NCBI RefSeq assembly: GCF_017104715.1
Contig: NZ_JAAGPI010000050.1
Span: 1-58,623 of the forward strand
Direction of reading: 5' to 3'
Source: Burkholderia sp. Ac-20365
GTDB taxonomy: Bacteria; Pseudomonadota; Gammaproteobacteria; Burkholderiales; Burkholderiaceae
Length of the DNA: 58,623 bases
The position numbers and the translations under genes are program-made. Below, one piece after another: positions 17,241-25,341 of the stretch. Positions within the stretch are counted from its first letter, which is position 1; each line of letters opens with the position of its first letter. Under the pieces are notes generated by a model that did no database searches, had not been told where the DNA came from, and saw only the letters and a list, made by a program, of their open reading frames with translations.

Positions 17241-18280
17241 CCACACAACGCAAAGCCATCATCACGGGCGTATCCGGCCAGGACGGCGCCTATCTGACGA
17301 AACTGTTGCTCGGCAAGGGCTACCAGGTGACGGGTACGTATCGCCGCACCAGCTCCGTCAACTTCTGGCGGATGGAAGAACTCGGCGTGATGGACAACCC
17401 GAATCTGCAACTCGTCGAACACGATCTGACGGACGCCGGCTCGACGCTGCGTCTGCTCGATACCGTGCAGGCCGACGAACTCTACAATCTCGCCGCGCAG
17501 AGCTTCGTGGGCGTGTCGTTCGACCAGCCTTCGACGACGGCGCAGGTTACGGGCGTGGGCGTGCTGAATCTGCTCGAAGGCATTCGCACGGTGAACCCGA
17601 AGATGCGCTTCTATCAGGCGTCGACCTCGGAAATGTTCGGCAAGGTGCAGGCCGTGCCGCAACGCGAGGACACGCCGTTCTATCCGCGCAGCCCGTACGG
17701 CGTCGCGAAGCTGTTCGCGCACTGGTCGACCATCAACTATCGCGAGTCGTACGGCATGTTCGCGACGAGCGGCATTCTGTTCAACCACGAATCGCCGCTG
17801 CGTGGCCGCGAATTCGTCACGCGCAAGATCACCGACACCGTCGCGAAGATCAAGCTCGGCAAGGCGGATGTGCTCGAACTCGGCAATCTCGATGCAAAGC
17901 GCGACTGGGGCTTTGCGCTCGAGTACGTGGAAGGCATGTGGCGCATGTTGCAGGCCGACGAGCCGGATACTTACGTGCTCGCGACCAACCGCACGGAGAC
18001 CGTGCGCGATTTCGTGAGGATGGCATTCGCCGCGGCGGGCTATCAGCTCGAATGGTCGGGCCGCAACGAGAACGAAACGGGTATCGACGTGCGCACGGGC
18101 AAAACGCTGATCCGCGTGAATCCGAAGTACTACCGCCCTGCCGAAGTCGATCTGCTGATCGGCTGTGCCGACAAGGCGCGCCAGAAGCTGGGCTGGAATC
18201 CGGAAACGTCGCTCGAACAGCTGTGCAAGATGATGGTCGAGGCGGATGTCTCGCGTAACCAGAACGGCGTGTCGTGCTGA
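17237..18280 (+). CDS. bceN: GDP-mannose 4,6-dehydratase (BceN-like)
   Basis: A 347-residue short-chain dehydrogenase-fold enzyme that turns GDP-mannose into GDP-4-keto-6-deoxymannose, the intermediate toward GDP-rhamnose. Nucleotide-binding GVSGQDGAY is at residues 11-19; the active site shows STSEMFG and YGVAKLFAH, with NHESPLRG downstream. Length is normal for the family. It ends the bceO-SGNH-bceN unit with a 4-bp overlap and is followed by a strong terminator. No reductase for the second step is encoded in this window. Confidence 0.94.
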   Translation: MTTQRKAIITGVSGQDGAYLTKLLLGKGYQVTGTYRRTSSVNFWRMEELGVMDNPNLQLVEHDLTDAGSTLRLLDTVQADELYNLAAQSFVGVSFDQPSTTAQVTGVGVLNLLEGIRTVNPKMRFYQASTSEMFGKVQAVPQREDTPFYPRSPYGVAKLFAHWSTINYRESYGMFATSGILFNHESPLRGREFVTRKITDTVAKIKLGKADVLELGNLDAKRDWGFALEYVEGMWRMLQADEPDTYVLATNRTETVRDFVRMAFAAAGYQLEWSGRNENETGIDVRTGKTLIRVNPKYYRPAEVDLLIGCADKARQKLGWNPETSLEQLCKMMVEADVSRNQNGVSC

Positions 18281-18311
18281 CCGTGCTGACCGTGCTGGCA
18301 CGGCGTTGAAC

Positions 18312-18340
18312 AAAAAAGGGCGCTCAGGCGCCCTTTTTTT
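18312..18340. terminator. Bidirectional rho-independent terminator between bceN and hipA
   Basis: Stem GGGCGC (18318-18323), loop TCAG, stem GCGCCC (18328-18333), flanked by six A on the left and seven T on the right. It can end transcription of bceN on the plus strand and of hipA on the minus strand, whose stop codon overlaps it. Confidence 0.9.
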
Positions 18341-19694
18341 ACAGCAGCTTGCGATCGACCTGCGGGACCATCGGCGCGAAATGCAGCAGACGTTCGGCCT
18401 GCACGCCGATGAACTGCGCGATCGTCTGCACCAGCGCGCGTTCGTCGCCGACATAGACGTCCGATTGCGCCAGCTCAGGCGCCAGCGCCTGCGCGGCTTG
18501 CGCCATGCGCGTCATTTCCCGTCCGAGGTAGCGCGGCAACGTGCCCGTGCGCTGCGCGAAATCCGCCAATGCGAACGGTGTGATTTCTTCGAGCCGGAAT
18601 GCATCGCCATAGGCCATCGCCATGTCCTGCTCGACCCGCTCGCCGTATGCGTTGACCGACACGAGGTCGTATAGCGGCGCGGGCTCGAGGCCGCCGCCAT
18701 GCACGAAGAACGACAGGTTCTTGCCGTGCGCATCGCTGTTGCCGATCAGCAGTTGGAACAGCGCCCAGCGGATCATGAACGTGCGCGCGGCGGCTGGATT
18801 GTCCAGATGCCGCTGTAGCGAGAACAGCCGCTCGAAGCTCACGCCTTCGCGAATCGTGCGCACGTCGGGCGTATTGCCGAAATTGCGTTCGTATTTGAAC
18901 GTGACGGGCAGATCGAGCGCCTGACAACCGTCGATCACGTGCCGGCGGCGCACAGCCTGCACCGAAACACCATCCGCGGGATCGAGTTCGACGATCCGGT
19001 CGAACCGCCCGATCAGCAGGATCGGTTCCGGAATGCGCCGGATCGACACGGGCGCGGCCGGCAAACCCATGCGGGACGCCAGCGTCATGCAGAAATGCTC
19101 GTTGGCGACCATGCATGGCGTGACGGGGCTGCGCGATTCCGGCTTCAGGATGTGGGTCGAACTGAGCGGCCCGTCCGCCAGCGCGAGACGCTCGCCTTCC
19201 ACCAGCACCTGCAGCTTGTCCTGATACCCCGCCACCGACAGCCGCACCTTGCCGTCCCAGACAGGAAACGGAATCGCGTCGCGCTCGCGGATGCGCTGAC
19301 TCAGTTCATCGGGCGAAATCTCACGGCGCGCGGGCGGCCGCTCGCCGGGCTGAACGGGCTTGCCTTCGTCGTCGGCGGCAAGAAAGCTCAGCGCGCCGAC
19401 GGGCTCCTTGCCGAGCATCCGGATCAGCCCATAGGTGTTGTCTTTCGACACCTGATAGACGACGGACGCGACGTCGAGCGCCCGCCCTTCCGGCAGCAGA
19501 TTCGCGATGAAGCGGTGCACGGCACCCGCCAGCGGTGTTTCACCCGACAGCGGGATATGCGGAGACAGCGGAAACGCGTTGCGGCGTGCCCGCCAGTTCG
19601 GGTCGTACTCGAAGCGGTAAAGACTCTGATGGCTCTCGAAGTCGAGCCGCCCTACGGCGCCCTCGTGAGCCGCGACGTGAAGAGCGTGCGGCAT
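18339..19694 (-). CDS. hipA: HipA-family serine/threonine kinase toxin
   Basis: A 451-residue HipA-like kinase. Visible elements: an N-terminal subdomain with GAVGRLDFES, the P-loop segment RLSVAGYQDK with Ser153 matching the inhibitory autophosphorylated serine of E. coli HipA, ANEHFCMTLA, and the catalytic loop NSDAHGKN at residues 319-326 followed by YDLVS. HipA of E. coli phosphorylates glutamyl-tRNA synthetase and causes growth arrest; the target here is unknown. Its ATG shares one base with the hipB stop (TGATG), the usual antitoxin-toxin coupling. The key catalytic residues are present, so it looks active. The module separates the two exopolysaccharide blocks. Confidence 0.93.
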   Translation of the reverse strand: MPHALHVAAHEGAVGRLDFESHQSLYRFEYDPNWRARRNAFPLSPHIPLSGETPLAGAVHRFIANLLPEGRALDVASVVYQVSKDNTYGLIRMLGKEPVGALSFLAADDEGKPVQPGERPPARREISPDELSQRIRERDAIPFPVWDGKVRLSVAGYQDKLQVLVEGERLALADGPLSSTHILKPESRSPVTPCMVANEHFCMTLASRMGLPAAPVSIRRIPEPILLIGRFDRIVELDPADGVSVQAVRRRHVIDGCQALDLPVTFKYERNFGNTPDVRTIREGVSFERLFSLQRHLDNPAAARTFMIRWALFQLLIGNSDAHGKNLSFFVHGGGLEPAPLYDLVSVNAYGERVEQDMAMAYGDAFRLEEITPFALADFAQRTGTLPRYLGREMTRMAQAAQALAPELAQSDVYVGDERALVQTIAQFIGVQAERLLHFAPMVPQVDRKLL

Positions 19695-20032
19695 CAGGAC
19701 GGCTCCGGCGTATGGCGGGACGCCGTGGCGGCCGCGTCGTCATGCTGCGTATCGGGCGGTGCAACGGCGTCGAGCACCGCGCTGGTTTGCTGGTTCGTGA
19801 AAACCAGCATGTTCAGGCCGAGGCCGTCCAACACCTTGAACACCTTGTCGAGACTCACCGAACGGCCGTTTTCGAGGCGCGACAGCACGTCTTTCGAAAC
19901 ACCGAGCATATCGGCGGCGTCGTCGATGCGCAGCGCGCTCTGCGCCCGCCGGTTGCGCACGAGCCGGCCCAGCGCCGCCATGTCGCGGGCTAGCGGGTCG
20001 ACGTCAGTGGGACGAGGTAGCGTGCGGGCCAT
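19694..20032 (-). CDS. hipB: HipB-family antitoxin, XRE-type DNA-binding protein
   Basis: A 112-residue protein with a Cro/C1 helix-turn-helix at about 35-60 (IDDAADMLGVSKDVLSRLEN), then GRSVSLDKVFKVLDGLGL, a usual HipB pattern. The last 30 residues are likely disordered. It should bind HipA and repress the operon through the four operators upstream. The ATG at 20030-20032 lies inside the first operator, and GGAA within that operator is the only ribosome-site-like sequence. It precedes hipA with a one-base overlap. Confidence 0.92.
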   Translation of the reverse strand: MARTLPRPTDVDPLARDMAALGRLVRNRRAQSALRIDDAADMLGVSKDVLSRLENGRSVSLDKVFKVLDGLGLNMLVFTNQQTSAVLDAVAPPDTQHDDAAATASRHTPEPS

Positions 20033-20202
20033 AGTTCCGGGATTTCAGGAATAAAGCGGCTTGCGTTGCGGCAAGGCCGATAATTACGAGAATATCGGAA
20101 TTATAGAGAAAATGTCGACTCTGCGTCAATAATTCCTATATTTCAGGAATTATGACTTGACGGTTGATGGAAACCAGATAGTTCCTTGAATAGCGGAACT
20201 AT
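20031..20202. promoter_or_regulatory. Four HipB operators at an exact 49-bp period
   Basis: Four 25-bp inverted repeats of the form ATARTTCC-N9-GGAAYTAT begin at 20031, 20080, 20129 and 20178. Sites 3 (ATAATTCC/GGAATTAT) and 4 (ATAGTTCC/GGAACTAT) have perfect 8-bp arms; sites 1 and 2 are imperfect at one end. Starts are 49 bp apart in every case. E. coli HipB also uses four operators (TATCC-N8-GGATA), so this is a related arrangement with a different core and very regular spacing. Confidence 0.88.
20100..20129 (-). promoter_or_regulatory. Sigma-70 promoter of hipBA
   Basis: On the minus strand TTGACG (20124-20129) and TATAAT (20100-20105) are 18 bp apart, a near-consensus housekeeping promoter. 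The -10 overlaps the right arm of operator 2 and the -35 touches the left arm of operator 3, so HipB binding would block RNA polymerase. Confidence 0.82.
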
Positions 20203-20240
20203 CGACAGCACGTCGCGAATGCTTACCTGCGCGTGCCGGG

Positions 20241-20273
20241 AAAAAGAAAAGGGACGGCGCGCAGCCGTCCCTT
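20241..20273 (-). terminator. Rho-independent terminator of the bceB-K operon
   Basis: On the minus strand, after the bceK stop, stem AAGGGACGGC / GCCGTCCCTT (20264-20273 and 20249-20258) is followed by a T-rich tract (20241-20250). It ends the long bce-I transcript before the hipBA promoter. Confidence 0.88.
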
Positions 20274-20298
20274 GCCTTAGCCTGCTGCGTAGTCAGCG

Positions 20299-21459
20299 CT
20301 ACGCCGCCGCCTGAATCGCCTCGTTGTACACAGCCGCCACCCGCTTCGCAATCACCGGGTTATCGAAATTCGCCCGTGCATACGCGCGGCACGCATCCGA
20401 ATCCGGCAGCCTGATCGACCCGTCGAGCGCCTTGCCGAGTCCATCGGCGATCGCGTCCGCGCCCGTCGACGGCAGCACGAGATCCTGCGACAACCCTGCC
20501 ACCGCTTCCGGCAAGCCGCCCACGGGCGTGACCAGCACCGGCGTGCCCGACGCAAGCGACTCGACCGTGATCAGCCCAAACCCTTCGAGCGCCACGGTCG
20601 GCACGACGCTGATATCGGCCGCGCGATACAGCGCCGCCAGATGCTCGTCGGGCACGAAGCCGAGCAGCTTCACGTTGTCGCCAAGACCTGCATCGTCGAT
20701 ACGCTGCTGCAGTTCCTGCTGCAGGCGGCCCTTCCCTGCGATCAGCAGCAGCACATCGGGATTGCGGCGCTTGACGACCTTGATCGCATCGATCAGGTCT
20801 TCGAGCCCCATGCGGCGCACGAGACGCCGCACAGCCAGCACGATCGGCCGGCCGAGCGGCAGTTGCAGGCGCAGGCGCGCTTCGTTTTGCGTCATCGGCA
20901 GATTGAACTGGTCGACGTTTACGCAACCCGGCACGACGCGCACGCGGTCGGCGGGAATGCCGTAGCGCGACGTGAGAATGCGGCCGAATGCATCGGACAG
21001 CACGATCAGCCGCGACGAACGCGCATACACCGTCTGTTCCAGGTAGCGCTTGGCGCGCTGGCCGAGCGAGTCCGCGCCTTCGACATGGCTTTCGTCGGCC
21101 CACGGTCCCTGAAAATGCGACACCTGAGGAATACCGCGCATCGCGTCGAGACCGGGGAACGTGTACAGCGCGAAGTGCGACGAGATCACATCGGGACGCT
21201 GTGTGCGGATCTCGCGGCGCAGCGCGCGGCGTGCCGCCATCAGGCGCCGCGGCAGCGACTGCGCAGCGGGACCGAAGCCCTGGATCGCGCCGTTGGTGTC
21301 CTGTGCGACGCGCTCCGAGCCCGCGACCACGCCGCGCACTTCAACGCCCGCGCCCGGCAGCGCGCCGATCAGCGAGTAATACATGCGGTCGAGACCGCCT
21401 GCGCGCTCGGGAAACCAGTGCATACCGATCTGCAGCGATTTGATGGAACGAGTGGTCAT
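20299..21459 (-). CDS. bceK: GT4 glycosyltransferase (BceK-like)
   Basis: A 386-residue GT-B enzyme. It starts MTTRSIKSLQIGMHWFPERA with the GGLDRMYYSLIGAL region of family 4, and the C-terminal half has EGFGLITVESLASGTPVLV, the E-x7-E donor site. GGAAGGA precedes the ATG at 21459; the longer upstream frame is not supported. Last gene of the bce-I-like operon, 43 bp after bceJ and followed by a terminator. The letter follows gene order in the cepacia complex; donor and acceptor sugars are not known from sequence. Confidence 0.82.
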   Translation of the reverse strand: MTTRSIKSLQIGMHWFPERAGGLDRMYYSLIGALPGAGVEVRGVVAGSERVAQDTNGAIQGFGPAAQSLPRRLMAARRALRREIRTQRPDVISSHFALYTFPGLDAMRGIPQVSHFQGPWADESHVEGADSLGQRAKRYLEQTVYARSSRLIVLSDAFGRILTSRYGIPADRVRVVPGCVNVDQFNLPMTQNEARLRLQLPLGRPIVLAVRRLVRRMGLEDLIDAIKVVKRRNPDVLLLIAGKGRLQQELQQRIDDAGLGDNVKLLGFVPDEHLAALYRAADISVVPTVALEGFGLITVESLASGTPVLVTPVGGLPEAVAGLSQDLVLPSTGADAIADGLGKALDGSIRLPDSDACRAYARANFDNPVIAKRVAAVYNEAIQAAA

Positions 21460-21502
21460 GGTGTGTCCTTCCTTGTCGTTGTCCGTGTGCACGCAATACG
21501 CG

Positions 21503-22723
21503 TTACGCGCGATCCGGCACGTTCGCCGTCAATGCATCGGCTTCGTTGTCGTTGAGGTTTCTGACGTCCTGAATCCGGCGGCGGTCTTCGCGCTGCCCCG
21601 CAATCTGCCGGTACAGCGCGATGTACTGCTGCGCCATGCGCGCCCAGCCGAAGCCCGTCGCGAGCTCGTTGGCGGCGCGGCCCATCGCGAGACGCGCCTC
21701 ATCGTTCGAGGCGAGACGCCCTACGGCCTGCGCGAGCGCCTGCGGATCGTCGGGGTCGTCGAGCACGATGCCGCACTCGGGCGTGATGATTTCCGCGCCA
21801 CCCGCCGTATGCGCGGTGACCACCGGCAGACCGGCCGCCATCGCTTCGAGCAGCGACAGGCTCATCGCTTCGTAGCGCGACGGAAACACGTACGCATCGA
21901 CGGAATGCATCAGCACGGGCATCTCTTTGACGAGACCGAGAAAATGCACGCGATCCGCGATGCCGAGCGCCTTCGCTTCTTCCGGGTACGGACTGCCGGG
22001 AAGGTAACCCGCCACCGCGATATGCACGTGCTCCGGCAGATGCGTCAACGCTTTCAACACGGTGCCGAGATTCTTGCGCGGCGTGCGCAGATCGCCGACG
22101 AACAGCAGCAGAAACTTGTCTTCGGGCAACCTGAAGCGCGTACGGTCGCCCGTCGCGGCAGCGAAGCCCTGCGTATCGACGCCGTTGTAGATCACATCGA
22201 GCCGGTTGCGCGGCGTGAGGCCGATCGCGGCGATCTCGGCCGCGACCTTCTGCGACACGGCCGTGATCACGCGCGAACGCCGGTAAGCCCAGCCTTCGAG
22301 CACCGCGTTCACCCGCGTATAGACGAACTGATACGCGGACCACAGCCCCTTGCCGAGGCCGAACGGGTAGTACTTGCTCTTGAACCAGCCGGTATGCACG
22401 AAGTGCGCGGTGTTCACGTCCGCGCCCGTCCACGTGATGAAGCCGTTCACATGCAGCACGTCGTATTCCGCGCGATGCGTGCGCAGCCACCATGCGCTCT
22501 TCAACGCGAAGATCTGCTGGCGCAGCAGATTGGTCGGCCAGAAGCGGCCGATCTTCACGGGCACCCACTTCACCAGCGGGTGTTGCAGCAGTTCGGGCGC
22601 GACGTGCGAGGCGATCAGCGTGACCTCGATGTTCTCGTCGAGCGCCGCGCGCGCGATCTCGTGATTGACGCGGCCCTGCCCGTCGTTATGACGCACTACG
22701 TGCGTGACGATGGCGACTCTCAA
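21503..22723 (-). CDS. bceJ: GT4 glycosyltransferase with TTG start (BceJ-like)
   Basis: A 406-residue GT-B enzyme beginning (M)RVAIVTHVVRHNDGQGRV and showing HVNGFITW, RYEAMSLSLLEAMAAGLPVV and a GGAEII loop in the donor domain. The only suitable start is the TTG at 22721-22723: GGAGG lies 8 bases upstream and it overlaps the bceI stop by 4 bp (TTGA). No in-frame ATG exists until deep in the protein. It should add one sugar of the repeat unit. Confidence 0.85.
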   Translation of the reverse strand: MRVAIVTHVVRHNDGQGRVNHEIARAALDENIEVTLIASHVAPELLQHPLVKWVPVKIGRFWPTNLLRQQIFALKSAWWLRTHRAEYDVLHVNGFITWTGADVNTAHFVHTGWFKSKYYPFGLGKGLWSAYQFVYTRVNAVLEGWAYRRSRVITAVSQKVAAEIAAIGLTPRNRLDVIYNGVDTQGFAAATGDRTRFRLPEDKFLLLFVGDLRTPRKNLGTVLKALTHLPEHVHIAVAGYLPGSPYPEEAKALGIADRVHFLGLVKEMPVLMHSVDAYVFPSRYEAMSLSLLEAMAAGLPVVTAHTAGGAEIITPECGIVLDDPDDPQALAQAVGRLASNDEARLAMGRAANELATGFGWARMAQQYIALYRQIAGQREDRRRIQDVRNLNDNEADALTANVPDRA

Positions 22724-24192
22724 TCGGTGCCTCCATGAAAAAATGTACGGCGGCGCGTATTCAGCTTTTGCCAGTGCGCCGCGGAGATAATCGAAAACAC
22801 GCCCATGAAGAGCAGCAGGCCGCCCGTGCCGACGAGCGAATTGGTGAAGACCAGCATGGCGAAAATCGACAGTGCGAGCGACAGCGAAGCCGACGCGAAC
22901 TTGTCGTCGCGCAGCTTGAACGACGCGCGCAACGCTCGCATCAGCAGCCAGATCACACCCGACATGTAGAGCAGCGTGCCTGGCCAGCCGAGCACGAACG
23001 GAATGTTCATCACGCCGCTGTCGAAGTTGCCGTACTGGCCGAGCTGGCCGCCGTCGTTCGAGAGCTTGGTCGAGGTGCCCGTTGCGCCGAGGCCTTCGCC
23101 CGTCACATCGGTGAAAGCGGTTTTCGCGAAGGTTGCGTAGAACTCGTTGCGCGCGGCGTAGCTCTGGTCGTCGTGCAGATTGACGATGGTGTCCAGACGC
23201 GCCTGCATCCGCTCCGCCACCGGACCGACCGCGAGCAGCGGCACGCACAGGCCCGTGAGCACCACCGCGCTCGCGATAATGCGAATGCGCACCTTGTTGT
23301 TCGACTTGACGAGCTGGATCAGCATCGCGATCACCCAGCCGCCCCACGTCGAGCGCACCAGCGAAAGACAGAACGACAGGAAGCCGAGCGCGCCCGCTAC
23401 CCAGCGCACGCGATGGTTAGCGGCCATCACGTAGACCATCGCGCCCATCATCGCGAGCGCGAACGGGCCGGACGAATTCATCGTGCTGAACACGCGCACG
23501 CCGAACGGCACCGGGTCGCCCTGCGAGTTCATCTGCGAGCCGAGCATCCACAGCGCGTCCCACTGCGGCATGATGAAGAACTGCACGAGGCCGTAGCCCC
23601 CCATCAGCAACATGCCCCAGATGAACGTGTTGATGATCGTTTCGCGAAACTCCGGATACTGGCGCGAGTGCGCCATGATGTGAAAGCCGATCAGGATCGG
23701 ATAGACCCAGTTCGCAAGGTCGTACAGGGCCGCCAGCGGGCCGCTGGAGACGACGCCGATCATGAACGCATAGCCGAGCCCCGCCAGCACCAGCAGCACG
23801 GGCAGACCGCGTCTCTGCGCGAGCACCGGGTAAAAGCGGATCAGCGACAGTCCGCTGATCATCGTCACGGCAAGCGGCGCGACCTGAATGAGGCTGGTCG
23901 GCGTGAACGCGCCTTTGGACCAGTCGGCCAGACGCCGCACTTCCGGGCTCAGGAACCACAGCCACCACATGTAGCCGACGTACTTCGCGGGCGCCTTGAA
24001 GTACAGCCAGAAACCGACGGCGATCGACAGCACCGGGAACGCGAGCGTGAGCACCGTGCCCTGGTGCGCGACGATCAGCATGACCGTGACGAGCCACAGC
24101 AACGCCGGCGGCACCCATTCGCTCTTCTGGCGCTTGTCGCCCTTGACGATGCGCGCCGCGCTGTCGATCCCCGCTCGTGCAATCGACGACAT
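22720..24192 (-). CDS. bceI: Wzy-type exopolysaccharide polymerase (BceI-like)
   Basis: A 490-residue inner membrane protein with about ten to twelve hydrophobic segments and a large loop around residues 330-400, the usual build of O-antigen ligase/polymerase proteins. It should join flipped repeat units in the periplasm. GGGAGGG precedes the ATG at 24192, three bases after the bceH stop. Primary sequence is poorly conserved in this family, so the call rests on topology and on the place between glycosyltransferase genes. Confidence 0.82.
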   Translation of the reverse strand: MSSIARAGIDSAARIVKGDKRQKSEWVPPALLWLVTVMLIVAHQGTVLTLAFPVLSIAVGFWLYFKAPAKYVGYMWWLWFLSPEVRRLADWSKGAFTPTSLIQVAPLAVTMISGLSLIRFYPVLAQRRGLPVLLVLAGLGYAFMIGVVSSGPLAALYDLANWVYPILIGFHIMAHSRQYPEFRETIINTFIWGMLLMGGYGLVQFFIMPQWDALWMLGSQMNSQGDPVPFGVRVFSTMNSSGPFALAMMGAMVYVMAANHRVRWVAGALGFLSFCLSLVRSTWGGWVIAMLIQLVKSNNKVRIRIIASAVVLTGLCVPLLAVGPVAERMQARLDTIVNLHDDQSYAARNEFYATFAKTAFTDVTGEGLGATGTSTKLSNDGGQLGQYGNFDSGVMNIPFVLGWPGTLLYMSGVIWLLMRALRASFKLRDDKFASASLSLALSIFAMLVFTNSLVGTGGLLLFMGVFSIISAAHWQKLNTRRRTFFHGGTD

Positions 24193-24195
24193 CGC

Positions 24196-25341
24196 TTACA
24201 GCCCTCCCCGGCTTTGCGTCGACACGCGCGCGTTCGCGTTATCACGCTGTGCCGCCGGCGCGTGCTGCATGCGCCGGCGCAGCAGGTCGCGCGTGATTTT
24301 CACGTGCTGCTGCGCGTAGTGCTCAGTCGTGTGATCGCGCGAGACGAGTTCCATCGAAGCTGCCTGCGCCTGCTGCAGCGCTTCATCGGGCGATGCGAGC
24401 AGACGGATGAACGCGTCGCGCAATGCGTCGGCATCGAACGGCGGCACGTAGGACGCAGCGCTTTTGGAGAAATAGTCCTCCAGCCCGCCTACGTTCGTCA
24501 CCACCATCGGTTTGCCCACAGCCGCCGCTTCCAGCATCACGGTGATACCGGATGCATGCGTGTTCGGCCGCAACGGCACGACGACCACATCGGCCCAGTC
24601 GTACAGTTCGCGTTGCTTCTTCAGCCCGGCGGCGGGCGCGATCTGCACGTTCAGCGAACGCAGCGAACGCGGAATGCGACGGCGCGTCGCGAGCCGCACC
24701 GCAAAACGCGGGTCGTTGCCGACCGCCTTGATGAGCGTCTCCCAGTCGCGGTCGCGATCGTTGCCGATCGCGGCAATCCGCAGCGGCGTGTTCGGCTGGA
24801 ACGTCTTCGGATGTGCAACGGGAAAGTCGCGCGTGTTCAGTCCGTAGAAAAGCTGCGTTGCATCGCGATCGAAGTAGTCGCGGCACAGTTCGGCGTTATC
24901 GCGCGCGAGCGTCGTCAGCAGATCGGCGCGTTGAATCAGCTTGCGATAGAACCAGCGGCGCAGGAAGCCATACTGGGGCCACTTGTCGATCAGCCATACG
25001 CTTTGGGCAATCAGTAACGGCTGGGCGTCACGCTTGCCGTTCATCAGCAGCATCAGCGCGGTGGACAGCCATTCCTGTTCGGTATGCGTCCAGATCACAT
25101 CGGAGCGCAGCATCTCGTCGCGGTTGCGCAGCGTATGGATCAGGTCGAAGCCGAGCAGCGTCTTCAGCGCGCGGCGCACGAGGCGCACCGGCTTGCTCTC
25201 CTTCGCGTCCTGCGAATAGCTCAGCTTGAACTCGTCGGATTCGGCGTGGTGATAGCCGTACAGGCAACCGATGTTCTCGCCCTGGCGATAAAAACGCGGA
25301 TCGGCGCCGTAAAACAGGTGCACGTGGACCTTCGTCGTCAT
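24196..25341 (-). CDS. bceH: GT4 glycosyltransferase (BceH-like)
   Basis: A 381-residue GT-B protein, start MTTKVHVHLFYGADPRF. The C-terminal Rossmann domain carries DWADVVVVPLRPNTHASGIT and VMLEAAAVGKPMVVTNVGG, the family 4 donor-binding region. It overlaps bceG by 4 bp and is followed 3 bp later by bceI, so translation of the three is coupled. One sugar transfer in the heptasaccharide; identity unknown. Confidence 0.83.
   Translation of the reverse strand: MTTKVHVHLFYGADPRFYRQGENIGCLYGYHHAESDEFKLSYSQDAKESKPVRLVRRALKTLLGFDLIHTLRNRDEMLRSDVIWTHTEQEWLSTALMLLMNGKRDAQPLLIAQSVWLIDKWPQYGFLRRWFYRKLIQRADLLTTLARDNAELCRDYFDRDATQLFYGLNTRDFPVAHPKTFQPNTPLRIAAIGNDRDRDWETLIKAVGNDPRFAVRLATRRRIPRSLRSLNVQIAPAAGLKKQRELYDWADVVVVPLRPNTHASGITVMLEAAAVGKPMVVTNVGGLEDYFSKSAASYVPPFDADALRDAFIRLLASPDEALQQAQAASMELVSRDHTTEHYAQQHVKITRDLLRRRMQHAPAAQRDNANARVSTQSRGGL

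Noticed and set aside
22735..25017. 760-codon plus-strand frame across bceI and bceH
   Set aside because: It crosses two well-supported genes and is rich in Arg and His without any motif.
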